Of a DNA stretch of 64,000 nt, positions 44,363 to 53,478 are shown in pieces. The notes beneath the pieces were generated by a model. That model made no database searches. It saw only the letters and a program-made list of their open reading frames with translations, and was not told where the DNA came from. Origin of the DNA: Acidobacteriota bacterium (GTDB lineage: Bacteria; Acidobacteriota; Thermoanaerobaculia; Gp7-AA8); NCBI GenBank assembly GCA_016184115.1, contig JACPDH010000077.1, positions 1 through 64,000 of the forward strand, in the 5' to 3' direction. How positions within the stretch are numbered: position 1 is the stretch's first letter; every line of letters begins with the position of its first letter. Both the position numbers and the translations under genes were made by a program.

Positions 44363-47035
44363 ATGCCTGCCACCACGCCAAGCCATGAGCCGCACAAGAC
44401 CAAGACGGTCCGGCTCGTTTCATTTCCGTCCGTCGAAGAGCGAAAGCGCAATCTCGCCCGTGCGCACTTCAACGTGTTCAACCTGACGCCCTCGGAGATC
44501 GCATTCGACATGGTCTCGTACGGCACGGGAGCGATGAGCCAGGAGCAGATCTCGGGTCAGCTCATCGGCGACGAAGCCTACGCCGGGGCAACGAACTTCG
44601 AGACGTTGACCGCGGCGGTCAACAAAGTACTCGGCCACACATACGTCTGCCCGACGCACAACACGTTAGGCGCAGTGAAGCTGATCGTGGCGACGTTGAC
44701 GCCGGCAGGGTCGCTGATTCCGAGCAACGCGCGTGGCCGGATCGACATCCACTCACCGCGTGGCATCGAGATTGCCGACGTTCGCGACCACGAAGCAGTC
44801 GTCTTCACTGGCGACGTGAATATCGCAAGGCTGGAGACACTTCTGTCGGAGCGCAAGGCGGCGCTCATCGGTATGCAGTGCTTTGCGGACGGCCAGCACC
44901 CGATCAGCCTCGCAGGGCTGCGCGCCGTGCGTGCGACGGCCGATAAGCACGGCCTCCGGCTTCTCCTCGATGTCTCGCGCGTCGTGGAGAACGCGTGGTA
45001 CATCCAGCGGCACGAGCCAGGGATGGCCGACCGCTCGATCGCCGACATCGTGAAAGTGATCGCGAAGACGGCACACGTCATCCTGCTCGATGGCGCGCAG
45101 GACGCAAAGAGCAATACCGGGGGGCTCATCGCGACCGACAACCCTGCGGACAACGAGCGCTTCATGAACGAAGTCGTCGTTTTCGAAGGGCTGCATACGT
45201 ATGGCGGTATGGCGGGGCGGACGATGGAAGTTCTCGCGCGCGGCCTCACCGAGATGTGCGACGAGTCGGAAGTGCAGTGGGCGATGTACCAGACCGAGCG
45301 CTTCACCGCACGCCTCCGCGATGCGGGCGTTCCCCTCGAGCGCGGCTGCGACGGCGCCTACTTGAAGGCTGACGAATTCCTGCCCGACCTGAAGCAGCAT
45401 CAGCCGCATGCGCTCGCATGCGCGCTCTACCAGACGTCGGGCGTCCGTGCGCTGGTGACTGGCCTCATCGGCCGCGACGCGCTGCTTCCGGTCCAGATTC
45501 CGCGCCTCGCGATGTCGAATGCGCAACTCGATCAGGTCGCCGACGCGATCATCTCGCTTCACGCCCAACGTGGAAAGGTTCCGCCGATCGATCTCGAACG
45601 AGGAGGCGAGTGGCACGACGAGCTGCGCTTCCGCTCCATCTTCGCCGACTTCGCAATGTGCGAGCTCGACACGGCGCCGTTCGTGGTTCACACGACCGAG
45701 CCCGTGGCGCGCACGACGCGCGAACAGCGCGAACGGGCAATCCGTGAGGCGGGATACAACACGTTCCTTCTCCGCTCGGCGGATGTCGCGATGGATCTAC
45801 TCACCGACTCGGGAACGACGGCGATGAGCACCGATCAGTGGGCCGCCTACGACGGCGCGCGCGCGACTCCCGCGACGAGCGAGGCGTACAACCGCTTCGT
45901 TGCGCTCATGCAGGAGATCTACGGTTATCAGTACATCCTGCCGACGCACCAGGGGCGCGCCGCGGAGCACATCCAGAGCGAGGTGCTCATCAAGCCGGGC
46001 CAGTTCGTGCCGGGCAACATGTACTTCACGACGACGAAGCTCCACCAGGAGCTTGCCGGCGGCACGTTCTACGACGTCATCGTCGACGAAGCCCACGACT
46101 CACAGAGCGACTTCCCCTGGAAAGGGAACATCGACCTTGCCAAGCTCGATGCGCTGGTAGCGGAGCATGGAGCGGCGAAAGTCGCCTACATCTCCTTCGA
46201 GCTATCGGTGAACATGGCTGGAGGCCAGCCGGTGAGCATGGACAACCTGCGCGAGGTCTACTCGTACTGCAGGCCGAAGGCGATTCCGGTCCTTTTCGAC
46301 GCGACACGCGCTGTCGAGAATGCCTACATGATCAAGAAGAACGACCCGCGCTACGCGTCGACCGCGATCAGGGACATCCTGCGCGAGATCATGGAGTACG
46401 GCGACGGATGCACGGTGTCGGGCAAGAAGGACTTCCTCATCAACATTGGCGGACTGCTCGCCTTCAAGGACAACGCGGAATGGGCGCGCGCCGCCGAGGC
46501 GAAGCTGCGAATTTACGAAGGAGGCGTCCACGACGGCGGGCTGCCGGCGGCGGACCTCGCGGCGATGGCGCGAGGCGTCGAAGAGATGCTCGACGATCGC
46601 TACATTCGCGACCGCGTCGAGCAGACAGCGTGGCTTGCCGACCGGTTGAAGGAGGCGGGTGTCCCGGTCGTCAGGCCGACAGGGACGCACGCAGTCTTCG
46701 TCGACGTGAAGGCATTCCTCCCACATGTCGATCAGGACGAGTACCCGGCGCAGCGGTTGGCTGCGGAGATCTACATCGAGACCGGAGTCCGCGTGATGGA
46801 GCGCGGCAATGTTTCGAAGGGGCGCGATCCGAAGACGGGGAAGAACTACCGTCCGCAGCTCGAGCTCGTCCGGCTCACGATCCCGCGACGCGTCTATTCG
46901 AATGATCAGATGAAGGCGGTTGCCGACGGAATCGCGCGCCTCTACGAGCGGCGTGGCGAGATCAAGGGGCTCAAGTTCGTCTACGAGCCGCCGGCGCTCC
47001 GGTTCTTCCAGGGACGCTTCGAACCGATCGTGTAG
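44363..47035 (+). CDS. Tandem-duplicated tyrosine phenol-lyase/tryptophanase-like protein
   Basis: An 890-aa protein made of two beta-eliminating-lyase domains (about 15-430 and 450-890). Members of this family are normally one domain of about 460 residues that splits tyrosine or tryptophan to pyruvate, ammonia and phenol or indole. The second half is intact: K689 in TVSGKKDFLINIGG for PLP, PTHQGRAAE for the phosphate, and FDATRAVENAYMIK for the ring. The first half has Q246 at the lysine position (LLDGAQDAKSNTGG) and PTHNTLGAV in place of the QGR motif, so it is probably non-catalytic. The ATG at 44363 has AAGGAG 8 nt upstream. Confidence 0.92.
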   Translation: MPATTPSHEPHKTKTVRLVSFPSVEERKRNLARAHFNVFNLTPSEIAFDMVSYGTGAMSQEQISGQLIGDEAYAGATNFETLTAAVNKVLGHTYVCPTHNTLGAVKLIVATLTPAGSLIPSNARGRIDIHSPRGIEIADVRDHEAVVFTGDVNIARLETLLSERKAALIGMQCFADGQHPISLAGLRAVRATADKHGLRLLLDVSRVVENAWYIQRHEPGMADRSIADIVKVIAKTAHVILLDGAQDAKSNTGGLIATDNPADNERFMNEVVVFEGLHTYGGMAGRTMEVLARGLTEMCDESEVQWAMYQTERFTARLRDAGVPLERGCDGAYLKADEFLPDLKQHQPHALACALYQTSGVRALVTGLIGRDALLPVQIPRLAMSNAQLDQVADAIISLHAQRGKVPPIDLERGGEWHDELRFRSIFADFAMCELDTAPFVVHTTEPVARTTREQRERAIREAGYNTFLLRSADVAMDLLTDSGTTAMSTDQWAAYDGARATPATSEAYNRFVALMQEIYGYQYILPTHQGRAAEHIQSEVLIKPGQFVPGNMYFTTTKLHQELAGGTFYDVIVDEAHDSQSDFPWKGNIDLAKLDALVAEHGAAKVAYISFELSVNMAGGQPVSMDNLREVYSYCRPKAIPVLFDATRAVENAYMIKKNDPRYASTAIRDILREIMEYGDGCTVSGKKDFLINIGGLLAFKDNAEWARAAEAKLRIYEGGVHDGGLPAADLAAMARGVEEMLDDRYIRDRVEQTAWLADRLKEAGVPVVRPTGTHAVFVDVKAFLPHVDQDEYPAQRLAAEIYIETGVRVMERGNVSKGRDPKTGKNYRPQLELVRLTIPRRVYSNDQMKAVADGIARLYERRGEIKGLKFVYEPPALRFFQGRFEPIV

Positions 47036-47102
47036 CCGCTAGCGCGACCGCGGAGAGCAAAGGGGTCGCACACAATGGCTGTGGGTTGGGGACAAGGCTT
47101 TC

Positions 47103-47485
47103 GAAGTGAGAACGCAGAACGAAGAATGTTGAACCGAGTCTCCGGCTGACGATCACCGATGAGCAAGAAACCAATCAATGCACGCCGGAGGCGTGCCAGA
47201 AGGTAGCCCCGGGTCGCCGCAGGCGACCCGGGGTGGATGTTCGAGATACGGCTCGCACCCTGGAAGGGTGCAGGAGGATGCACCGGCTGTTTGCCTCTTG
47301 CACCCTTCCAGGGTGCGAATCGTTTCGCATTGTGGGTCCGGGGGTCGCCTGCGGCGACCCCCGGCTACCATCTGGCGTCCCTTCGGGATGCGGGCACGCA
47401 AGAGCCAAGCAGAGACCTTCGCAGCAGAAACGCTGCCCGGGGGCATTCTCCCGGTTCGCGGTTCATCGTTCATCGTTTTCACTTC
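47103..47485. repeat. Composite extragenic element, copy 2 (multi-hairpin core)
   Basis: Outer arms 47103 (GAAGTGAGAACGCAGAACG) and up to 47485 (CATCGTTTTCACTTC) enclose GATCACCGATGAGCAA, a core 47181-47400 close in sequence to 16791-17009, and TTCGCAGCAGAAAC. With the unit at 47656-47750 it fills most of the 787-bp gap 47036-47822. No gene is supported in that gap. Confidence 0.8.
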
Positions 47486-47655
47486 AGCCTCCTTCCTTTG
47501 ACTGAACGCCGTTGGGTTGCGACTCGAGATCCGCCTTCCGGAACGGCAAGCCATGGTGGTGAGGGTGCGTCATACGTCACACCGGCTCGAATCGGGGCTG
47601 CTGTACGATCGCTTGGGTGCGACCCCGACGGCCTGGAGTCGCGGACGACGGGCTC

Positions 47656-47750
47656 GAAGTGAGAACGCAGAACGATGAATGTTGAACCCGGAAAAAGGCC
47701 CTGGGTGGGGGTTTCTGGGTTCGCAATTCATCGTTCATCGTTCTCACTTC
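47656..47750. repeat. Heptanucleotide inverted repeat without core
   Basis: GAAGTGAGAACG at 47656 pairs with CGTTCTCACTTC ending at 47750, continuing through GAACGATGAATGTTGAACCC. It has the outer arms of the composite elements but nothing between them except a G-rich loop. Confidence 0.75.
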
Positions 47751-47822
47751 AGCCTCTTTCCCTCAACCGAAGGGCATTCGGTGCGACCCCCAAGCGCCCA
47801 GGCCCCCAAAAGAGGAATTGGA

Positions 47823-48950
47823 ATGCGGAACCTCCACGATCTCACGCGAGTGCACGAGCTTTCTTCGTTGATCGGTAACACGCCCCTGCTCGCCATCGAC
47901 TTTACGTACCGCGGGCGCGCGCGGACTCTGTACGCGAAGGCTGAGCACATGAACATGACCGGGAGCATCAAGGACCGGATGGCGCTGCACATCGTCGCGC
48001 AGGGATACACATCCGGGAAGCTCCGTCAGGGCGGCTCGATCGCCGAAGCGACGAGCGGAAACACCGGAATCTCGTTCTCGGCGATCGGTCGCGCGTTAGG
48101 TCACCCGGTCGTCATCTTCATGCCCGACTGGATGAGCGAGGAACGAATCAAGCTGATCAGGAGCCTCGGCGCGGGTATCCGGCTCGTCTCTCACGCGGAG
48201 GGAGGTTTTCTCGGGAGCATCAAGCTGTCCGAAGAACTTGCGGCATCGCGCGAAGACGTCTTCCTGCCACGCCAGTTCTCGAATCGAGACAACAGCGAAG
48301 CGCATTACCGAACGACAGGCCCCGAGATCTTCTGGCAACTCAAGGCGCGCGGACTCGAGCCCGATGCATTCATCGCGGGAGTGGGCACCGGCGGGACGAT
48401 CATGGGAGTGGGACGATTCCTCCGCGAGCAGCGTCCGTCGACGCGCATCTATCCACTCGAACCGTCGAACTCTCCCACGATGTCGACGGGGCACAAGGTC
48501 GGGAAGCACCGGATTCAGGGTATTTCGGACGAGTTCATTCCTCCGATCGTCGACCTCCCTTCACTCGACCGCGTCATCGCGGTCGACGATGGCGATTCGA
48601 TCCTGATGGCACAGAAGCTCGCAGCGGAGCTCGGGCTCGCCGTCGGAATTTCGTCGGGCGCGAACTTCCTCGGGGCACTCGAGGTTCTGGAGGAGTTAGG
48701 CGATGATGCGATCGTCGTTACGGTGTTCGCTGACGACAACAAGAAGTACCTGAGTACGGGTCTCCTGCAGGAGGAGCCGGTGAAGGCGAGCTCGCCGGTG
48801 TCCGGCATCGCGCTCAAGGGGCTTCGGGCCTTCAAGCGCGTCTGTCACACCTGCTGTTCTCCCGAGGAGTGCGCGGCGTATGTGTCGGCGACGGCGATGG
48901 CCTCTGGCATTCTTCCGTTCTGTCCCCGTGGGGCAACGCTGGCTACGTAG
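47823..48950 (+). CDS. Cysteine-synthase-like PLP enzyme with Cys-rich tail
   Basis: A 375-aa fold-type II PLP enzyme of the cysteine synthase/CBS group. K50 in [10 protein letters not shown] is the Schiff-base lysine, TSGNTG (77-82) binds substrate and GTGGTIMG holds the phosphate. Cysteine synthases usually end near residue 310-330. This one adds a tail with five cysteines ([15 protein letters not shown], then LPFCPRG), which could bind a metal or sense redox state. The ATG at 47823 has GAGGA 6 nt upstream. The gene lies alone between two extragenic elements. Confidence 0.9.
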   Translation: MRNLHDLTRVHELSSLIGNTPLLAIDFTYRGRARTLYAKAEHMNMTGSIKDRMALHIVAQGYTSGKLRQGGSIAEATSGNTGISFSAIGRALGHPVVIFMPDWMSEERIKLIRSLGAGIRLVSHAEGGFLGSIKLSEELAASREDVFLPRQFSNRDNSEAHYRTTGPEIFWQLKARGLEPDAFIAGVGTGGTIMGVGRFLREQRPSTRIYPLEPSNSPTMSTGHKVGKHRIQGISDEFIPPIVDLPSLDRVIAVDDGDSILMAQKLAAELGLAVGISSGANFLGALEVLEELGDDAIVVTVFADDNKKYLSTGLLQEEPVKASSPVSGIALKGLRAFKRVCHTCCSPEECAAYVSATAMASGILPFCPRGATLAT

Positions 48951-48982
48951 CCTCAATCGCCTGTAGTTGAGAGGAAGAGGCT

Positions 48983-49343
48983 GAAGTCAGAACGATGAAC
49001 GATGAACGATGAACGATGAAGTTTGAACCCAGGCCCCGGCTGACGATCACCGATGAGCAAAGCGTGCGCGAGTCGTCATTCCGACGAGCCCGTTCGACTC
49101 GCTTCGCTCGCTCAGGGCAGGCTTCGCGAGGAGGGATCTCGCAGGTTGGTATCCTCGTGCAACGTGCCACCTCGCCCGTGGCGCGAGCGTCTTGACCTGA
49201 GAGGTCCCTCTTCCCCGCTTCGCGTGGTCGTCGGGACGACATCAGGTCTCGGCGGGACAAACTGTCAGCGCCTTTCGCAGCAGAAAGGGGCCCCGGGCGG
49301 GGGTTTCAGGGTTCAACACTCATCGTTCATCGTTCTAACTTCG
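48983..49343. repeat. Composite extragenic element, copy 3 (different core)
   Basis: Left arm GAAGTCAGAACG plus four GATGAAC units, right arm of GTTCATC units ending CTAACTTC. Between them are GATCACCGATGAGCAA, a core unlike copies 1 and 2 (about 49062-49260, with CGAGCGAAGCGAGTCGAA-type sequence on the minus strand) and TTCGCAGCAGAAA. No gene is supported in the gap 48951-49458. Confidence 0.75.
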
Positions 49344-49458
49344 AAACTTTCGTCCCTAGGTTCAGGCCATTTGGGCTAGCTCTCGCGCGACAGCTGCCCC
49401 GTGCTAGACCTGTCCATCGTGATTTCGGGCGATCGTGACTCCCGTGTAGAGTAACGGG

Positions 49459-52400
49459 ATGCGTTGGCGCGAGGTTGCGCTCGTCGCCGCGGTCGCGACG
49501 CTCCTGATCGGAGCGCCCGGTGCCTCGGCGCAGCGATTCCGCTTCGAGCGATTCGGGACGGAGCAGGGCCTCGCTTCGTCCCAAATCTACGCGATCGAGG
49601 AAGACGAGCAGGGCTGTCTCTGGCTCGCGACCGCGGAGGGTCTCAGCCGCTTCGACGGCGTCGAGTTCCGCAATTTCGATGCCGGCTCGGGTCTCGTCGA
49701 TCAACGGATCATCTCGATGAAGCGCGATTCGAAGGGTCGCTTCTGGCTTGGGACAGAGCAAGGCGTCTCGCTGTACGACGGACGCGAGGTGCGCAACTTC
49801 ACTCCGAGGGATGGGATCGGACGGGGGACGGTGTGGGGAATCGATGTCGATCGGGAGGGGCGGGTCTGGGCCGGAACGCAGGCGGGCGGCGTGAGCGTGA
49901 TCGACGGCGACAGAGTCCGCACGTACACGACGAGTGACGGACTCCCATCGAATTTCGTCGGGGAAGTCTTCGCCGACTCCGTGGGGCGCGTCTGGCTCGG
50001 CACACGGCAGAACGGCATCGCCGTCGCGCGGCTGCACGACGACGGCGTGCTCGCGATCGAGAAAGTATGGACGGCACGCGACGGACTGAGTGAGACCCCT
50101 TCATCGCTGGTCGAAGAATCGGACGGATCGATCCTTGCGGGGACGTGGGGCGGCGTCGCAAGAATCGACACGAAGGGAAGACTCACGCGCCTCGAGACCG
50201 GGATCGCGGGAAGCTCGATCTACTCGATGTTCCTCAACCGCGAGGGGCGGCTCGTCGCGACGACGCTCGACGCGGGAGTGTCGATTTGTTCCCCGCCTAA
50301 CTACGCGGCATGCCGGCATCTGAATCGAGAGAACGGACTCCCCGTGAGCACCGTATCGAGTGCGCGCCAGGACCGCGAGGGAGGAATCTGGATCGGAACG
50401 ACGGGGGGTCTGCTTCGATTTGCGGGGCACCGCTTCATCAACTTCACTGACGCCGACGGTCTGCCTGCGACGACGCTGATCAGCGCCGTCCCTGACGGAG
50501 AGCACGCCGTCTGGATCTCAGGTCTCGGCGGCGCATCTCGCATCGATCTGGGTGACGCGCCTAACTCGGAGCCGGTGGTGGCGACGCTTACCGTTCGCGA
50601 AGGGCTTCCGGCGAATTCCGTCTTCCATACACTGCGCGATCGCCGTGGACGTCAGTGGTTCGGTACTGGCGGCGGGCTCTGCCTGCGCGAGCGGGATAGC
50701 TGCCGGACCTTCACGACACGCGATGGTCTGCCCGCGGACCAGATTCTCCACCTCTTCGAAGCGCGCGACGGCACGCTTTGGGTCGGTACGCGAAACGGGG
50801 CGGCGAGGCTCGTCGAGGCCGGCGACGGCTCGATTCGCTTCCAGGCGGTTACGGGTCGCGACGGGCCTGGCGCCACGAGCGTCAATGCGATCGCGGAAGA
50901 TCGCGAGGGAGGACTCTGGCTCGCGACGAGTGGCGGGGTCGGACGGTACGACGGCCGCGGAGTGACATGGTTCGGTGCGTCGGACGGCATTGGAACTTCG
51001 AGCGTCAACGATGTCGTCGTCGTGGGCGACGGAACTGTCTGGCTCGCGACGAGTGGCGCGGGAATCGTCCGTTTCGACCGGAGAGCTCGCGACGGCCGCT
51101 CGTTCCGTGCGTTCGGAATCGAGAACGGACTTCCATCCAACTCGGTGCGCTCGATGGTCGAGGATGAAGAGGGCATGCTCTGGCTCGCCACGCCGTCGGG
51201 TGTCGTACGCGTTTCGCCGCAACGTGCGGGAACGAGCGGGTTCATCCTCGACCACTACACGACCGACGATGGCCTGGCCTCACACGAGGCGTTCGGGTCG
51301 AACGCATTCAGTCGAGGAGCCGCAGGCGAGCTCTGGTTCTGCTTCAGCGACGGAGTGACGCGTCACCGGCTCGTGAAGGCGGACACCCCTCCGGCGGTCC
51401 CCGAGGTCACGATCGAGTCAGCGTCGGCGGGAGGCGAGCTGCTCTGGGCCGCGCCATTCTCGACGATGAAGCCCGCCGGATCGACGCCGGCCGCGGAACC
51501 GAGGCGCAGCTCGCGCGACGTGCGCTTCGAGTATCGTGCGGTCTCCTTCCGTTACAAGAATGCGGTCAGCTATCGGGTTCGTCTCGAGGGCTATGACGAT
51601 GGATGGTTGGAGCCGACGCGCAGGAGGTCGAAGGAGTACACGCGGCTCGGGCCAGGGCGGTATGCGTTCCAGGTGGAGGCACGCATCGGCGCTGGGCCGT
51701 GGAGCAAAGCCGCCTCACACGAGATCGAGATTCCGGCGCGATTCCAGGAGACGCCATGGTTTCTCATGCTCGCTGCGCTCGTGCTTGCGATCGCGGTGTT
51801 CTGCGTACATCGACTGAGGCTGCGTGCCATCGGCAGGCGGAACGAGGAGCTCGAACGAATCGTTGCAGAGCGCACAGGCGAGCTCGAGGAGCAGAGGCGT
51901 GAGCTCGCCCACGCGAACGCGGAACTTGCCGACGCAAACGTCGCCCTCGGAACGGTCAACGAGATCGTGAAGGAGGCGGATCGCGCGAAGAGCCGCTTCC
52001 TCGCCAACATGAGTCACGAGCTGCGGACTCCGATGAACTCGATCATCGGATTCACCTCCTTGCTCCTCGAGCGATCGCGCTCCGACCATGACGAGAAGCA
52101 ATCGCGTTTTCTGAACAACGTGAAGCAGTCGGCGCAGATCCTCCTTGCCCTGATCAACGACGTTCTCGACGTGTCGAAGATCGAGGCGGGCCGCATGGAG
52201 GTGAGCGTCGAGCGAGTGTCGATCGGGCCGCTCGTGAACGAGGCCGTCGACACGGTGAGGGGGCTCGCCGAGCCGAAGAACGTGACTTTGAACGTGGTCG
52301 TCGAGCCGGAGGTGCCGCTGGTGAAGGTCGATCCGGCAAAGGTCCGGCAGATCCTCATCAACCTCTGCTCGAATGCCGTCAAGTTTTCGCCTAACGGAGG

Positions 52401-52731
52401 CTCGATCGACGTTGCGATCGGGGCGCGGCGTGACGGATCGTCGCCGATCGGGCGGGACGCGATCGAGCTCTGCGTCGCCGACCGCGGGCCCGGGATTCCG
52501 CAGGAACAGCTCGAACAACTCTTCACCGAGTACAGGCAGGCTCGCGCGACCGCACGCCTCGGCCTTGGCACGGGGCTCGGGCTCGCGATCGTCAAGAACT
52601 TCGCAGAGCTTCAGGGGGGACGCGTGAGTGTCGAGTCGGCCGTTGGGGAGGGGAGTACGTTCCGCGTCTGGATACCGATCGACGCGAGCCCCTGGGACAC
52701 GGAAGCTCGCGGCAATGAACCCGGAGCCTGA
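49459..52731 (+). CDS. Two-component-propeller sensor histidine kinase (second copy)
   Basis: A 1090-aa sensor with the same architecture as 34662-37895. Signal peptide 1-25 ends ASAQ. About 14 propeller repeats (DREGGIWIGTTGG) fill about 30-640. A Y_Y_Y domain precedes a transmembrane helix near 770-790 and a coiled coil. H853 in SHELRTPMN is the phosphorylation site, and the HATPase ends GTGLGLAIVKNFAEL. No receiver domain and no regulator gene is adjacent. The ligand is unknown. Confidence 0.93.
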   Translation: MRWREVALVAAVATLLIGAPGASAQRFRFERFGTEQGLASSQIYAIEEDEQGCLWLATAEGLSRFDGVEFRNFDAGSGLVDQRIISMKRDSKGRFWLGTEQGVSLYDGREVRNFTPRDGIGRGTVWGIDVDREGRVWAGTQAGGVSVIDGDRVRTYTTSDGLPSNFVGEVFADSVGRVWLGTRQNGIAVARLHDDGVLAIEKVWTARDGLSETPSSLVEESDGSILAGTWGGVARIDTKGRLTRLETGIAGSSIYSMFLNREGRLVATTLDAGVSICSPPNYAACRHLNRENGLPVSTVSSARQDREGGIWIGTTGGLLRFAGHRFINFTDADGLPATTLISAVPDGEHAVWISGLGGASRIDLGDAPNSEPVVATLTVREGLPANSVFHTLRDRRGRQWFGTGGGLCLRERDSCRTFTTRDGLPADQILHLFEARDGTLWVGTRNGAARLVEAGDGSIRFQAVTGRDGPGATSVNAIAEDREGGLWLATSGGVGRYDGRGVTWFGASDGIGTSSVNDVVVVGDGTVWLATSGAGIVRFDRRARDGRSFRAFGIENGLPSNSVRSMVEDEEGMLWLATPSGVVRVSPQRAGTSGFILDHYTTDDGLASHEAFGSNAFSRGAAGELWFCFSDGVTRHRLVKADTPPAVPEVTIESASAGGELLWAAPFSTMKPAGSTPAAEPRRSSRDVRFEYRAVSFRYKNAVSYRVRLEGYDDGWLEPTRRRSKEYTRLGPGRYAFQVEARIGAGPWSKAASHEIEIPARFQETPWFLMLAALVLAIAVFCVHRLRLRAIGRRNEELERIVAERTGELEEQRRELAHANAELADANVALGTVNEIVKEADRAKSRFLANMSHELRTPMNSIIGFTSLLLERSRSDHDEKQSRFLNNVKQSAQILLALINDVLDVSKIEAGRMEVSVERVSIGPLVNEAVDTVRGLAEPKNVTLNVVVEPEVPLVKVDPAKVRQILINLCSNAVKFSPNGGSIDVAIGARRDGSSPIGRDAIELCVADRGPGIPQEQLEQLFTEYRQARATARLGLGTGLGLAIVKNFAELQGGRVSVESAVGEGSTFRVWIPIDASPWDTEARGNEPGA

Positions 52732-52771
52732 GCCGCTGGTCGTCAAGTGGCGGGCGGCGAAGCGGTACGAG

Positions 52772-53446
52772 TTAGGCGCGGCGCGCGATCCAGACGAGAA
52801 AACGCGATCCGCCGGCGCGGCCGCGAGCGCGGACCGGATGTTCTTCGACTTGAAAACCGGCTTGTCGCAGCCGCTTCGTGAACGCCGGGTCGTGGTCGGC
52901 CGACCAGACCGCGAGGACGCCCCCGGGTCGTAATGCCGCGTACGCGGCGTCGAGTCCTCGCGTTCCGTAGAGGCGATGATTCGCTTTCGAAGTAAGCGCG
53001 GATGGGCCATTATCGACGTCGAGGAGAATCGCGTCGTACGCGCCCTTTTCCGCGCCGATGAGCGTCGCGACGTCGCCCTCCCGCACGGTTACGCGCGAAT
53101 CGGCAAGCGCTGCGCCATTGAGCTCCTTCAGCTCGGTGCGATTCCAGCCGATGACGGCGGCGACGAGCTCGGCGACGTCGACGCGCGTGCTCGCTCCTGC
53201 GTGCGAAAGAACGGCAGCGAGGGTGAAGCCCATGCCGAGGCCGCCGACGAGGATCCGTGTGCGCTCGTGGCCTGCGAGAGCCTTGCATGCGAGCTCGGCG
53301 AGCGCTTCCTCCGAGGCGTGCACGCGGCTGTTCATGAGCTCGTGCGGACCGACGCGAATCGAGAACTCCGCACCGCGCCTGTAGAGGCGCATCTCGCCTC
53401 CATCACCAGGGATCGACGTCGATGCCAGGAGCACCCAGGGAACCAT
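52772..53446 (-). CDS. Spermidine-synthase-like methyltransferase-fold protein
   Basis: A 224-aa Rossmann protein. The SAM/decarboxy-SAM-type loop is ILVGGLGMGFTLAAVL, followed by the acidic VDVAELVAAVIGW and the DAILLDVDNGP motif. It resembles spermidine-synthase-like proteins of unknown substrate rather than classic SpeE. The start at ATG 53446 gives VPWVLLASTSIPGDGGEMRL, the usual N-terminus of this group. It ends 40 bp from the convergent kinase gene. Confidence 0.85.
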   Translation of the reverse strand: MVPWVLLASTSIPGDGGEMRLYRRGAEFSIRVGPHELMNSRVHASEEALAELACKALAGHERTRILVGGLGMGFTLAAVLSHAGASTRVDVAELVAAVIGWNRTELKELNGAALADSRVTVREGDVATLIGAEKGAYDAILLDVDNGPSALTSKANHRLYGTRGLDAAYAALRPGGVLAVWSADHDPAFTKRLRQAGFQVEEHPVRARGRAGGSRFLVWIARRA

Positions 53447-53478
53447 GCGCCGTGAATGGTAGCCGATTGGTGTCTGCT

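Noticed and set aside
48983-49343. Possible CRISPR-like array because of repeated GATGAAC units
   Set aside because: The unit is only 7 bp with no spacers and no cas genes nearby.
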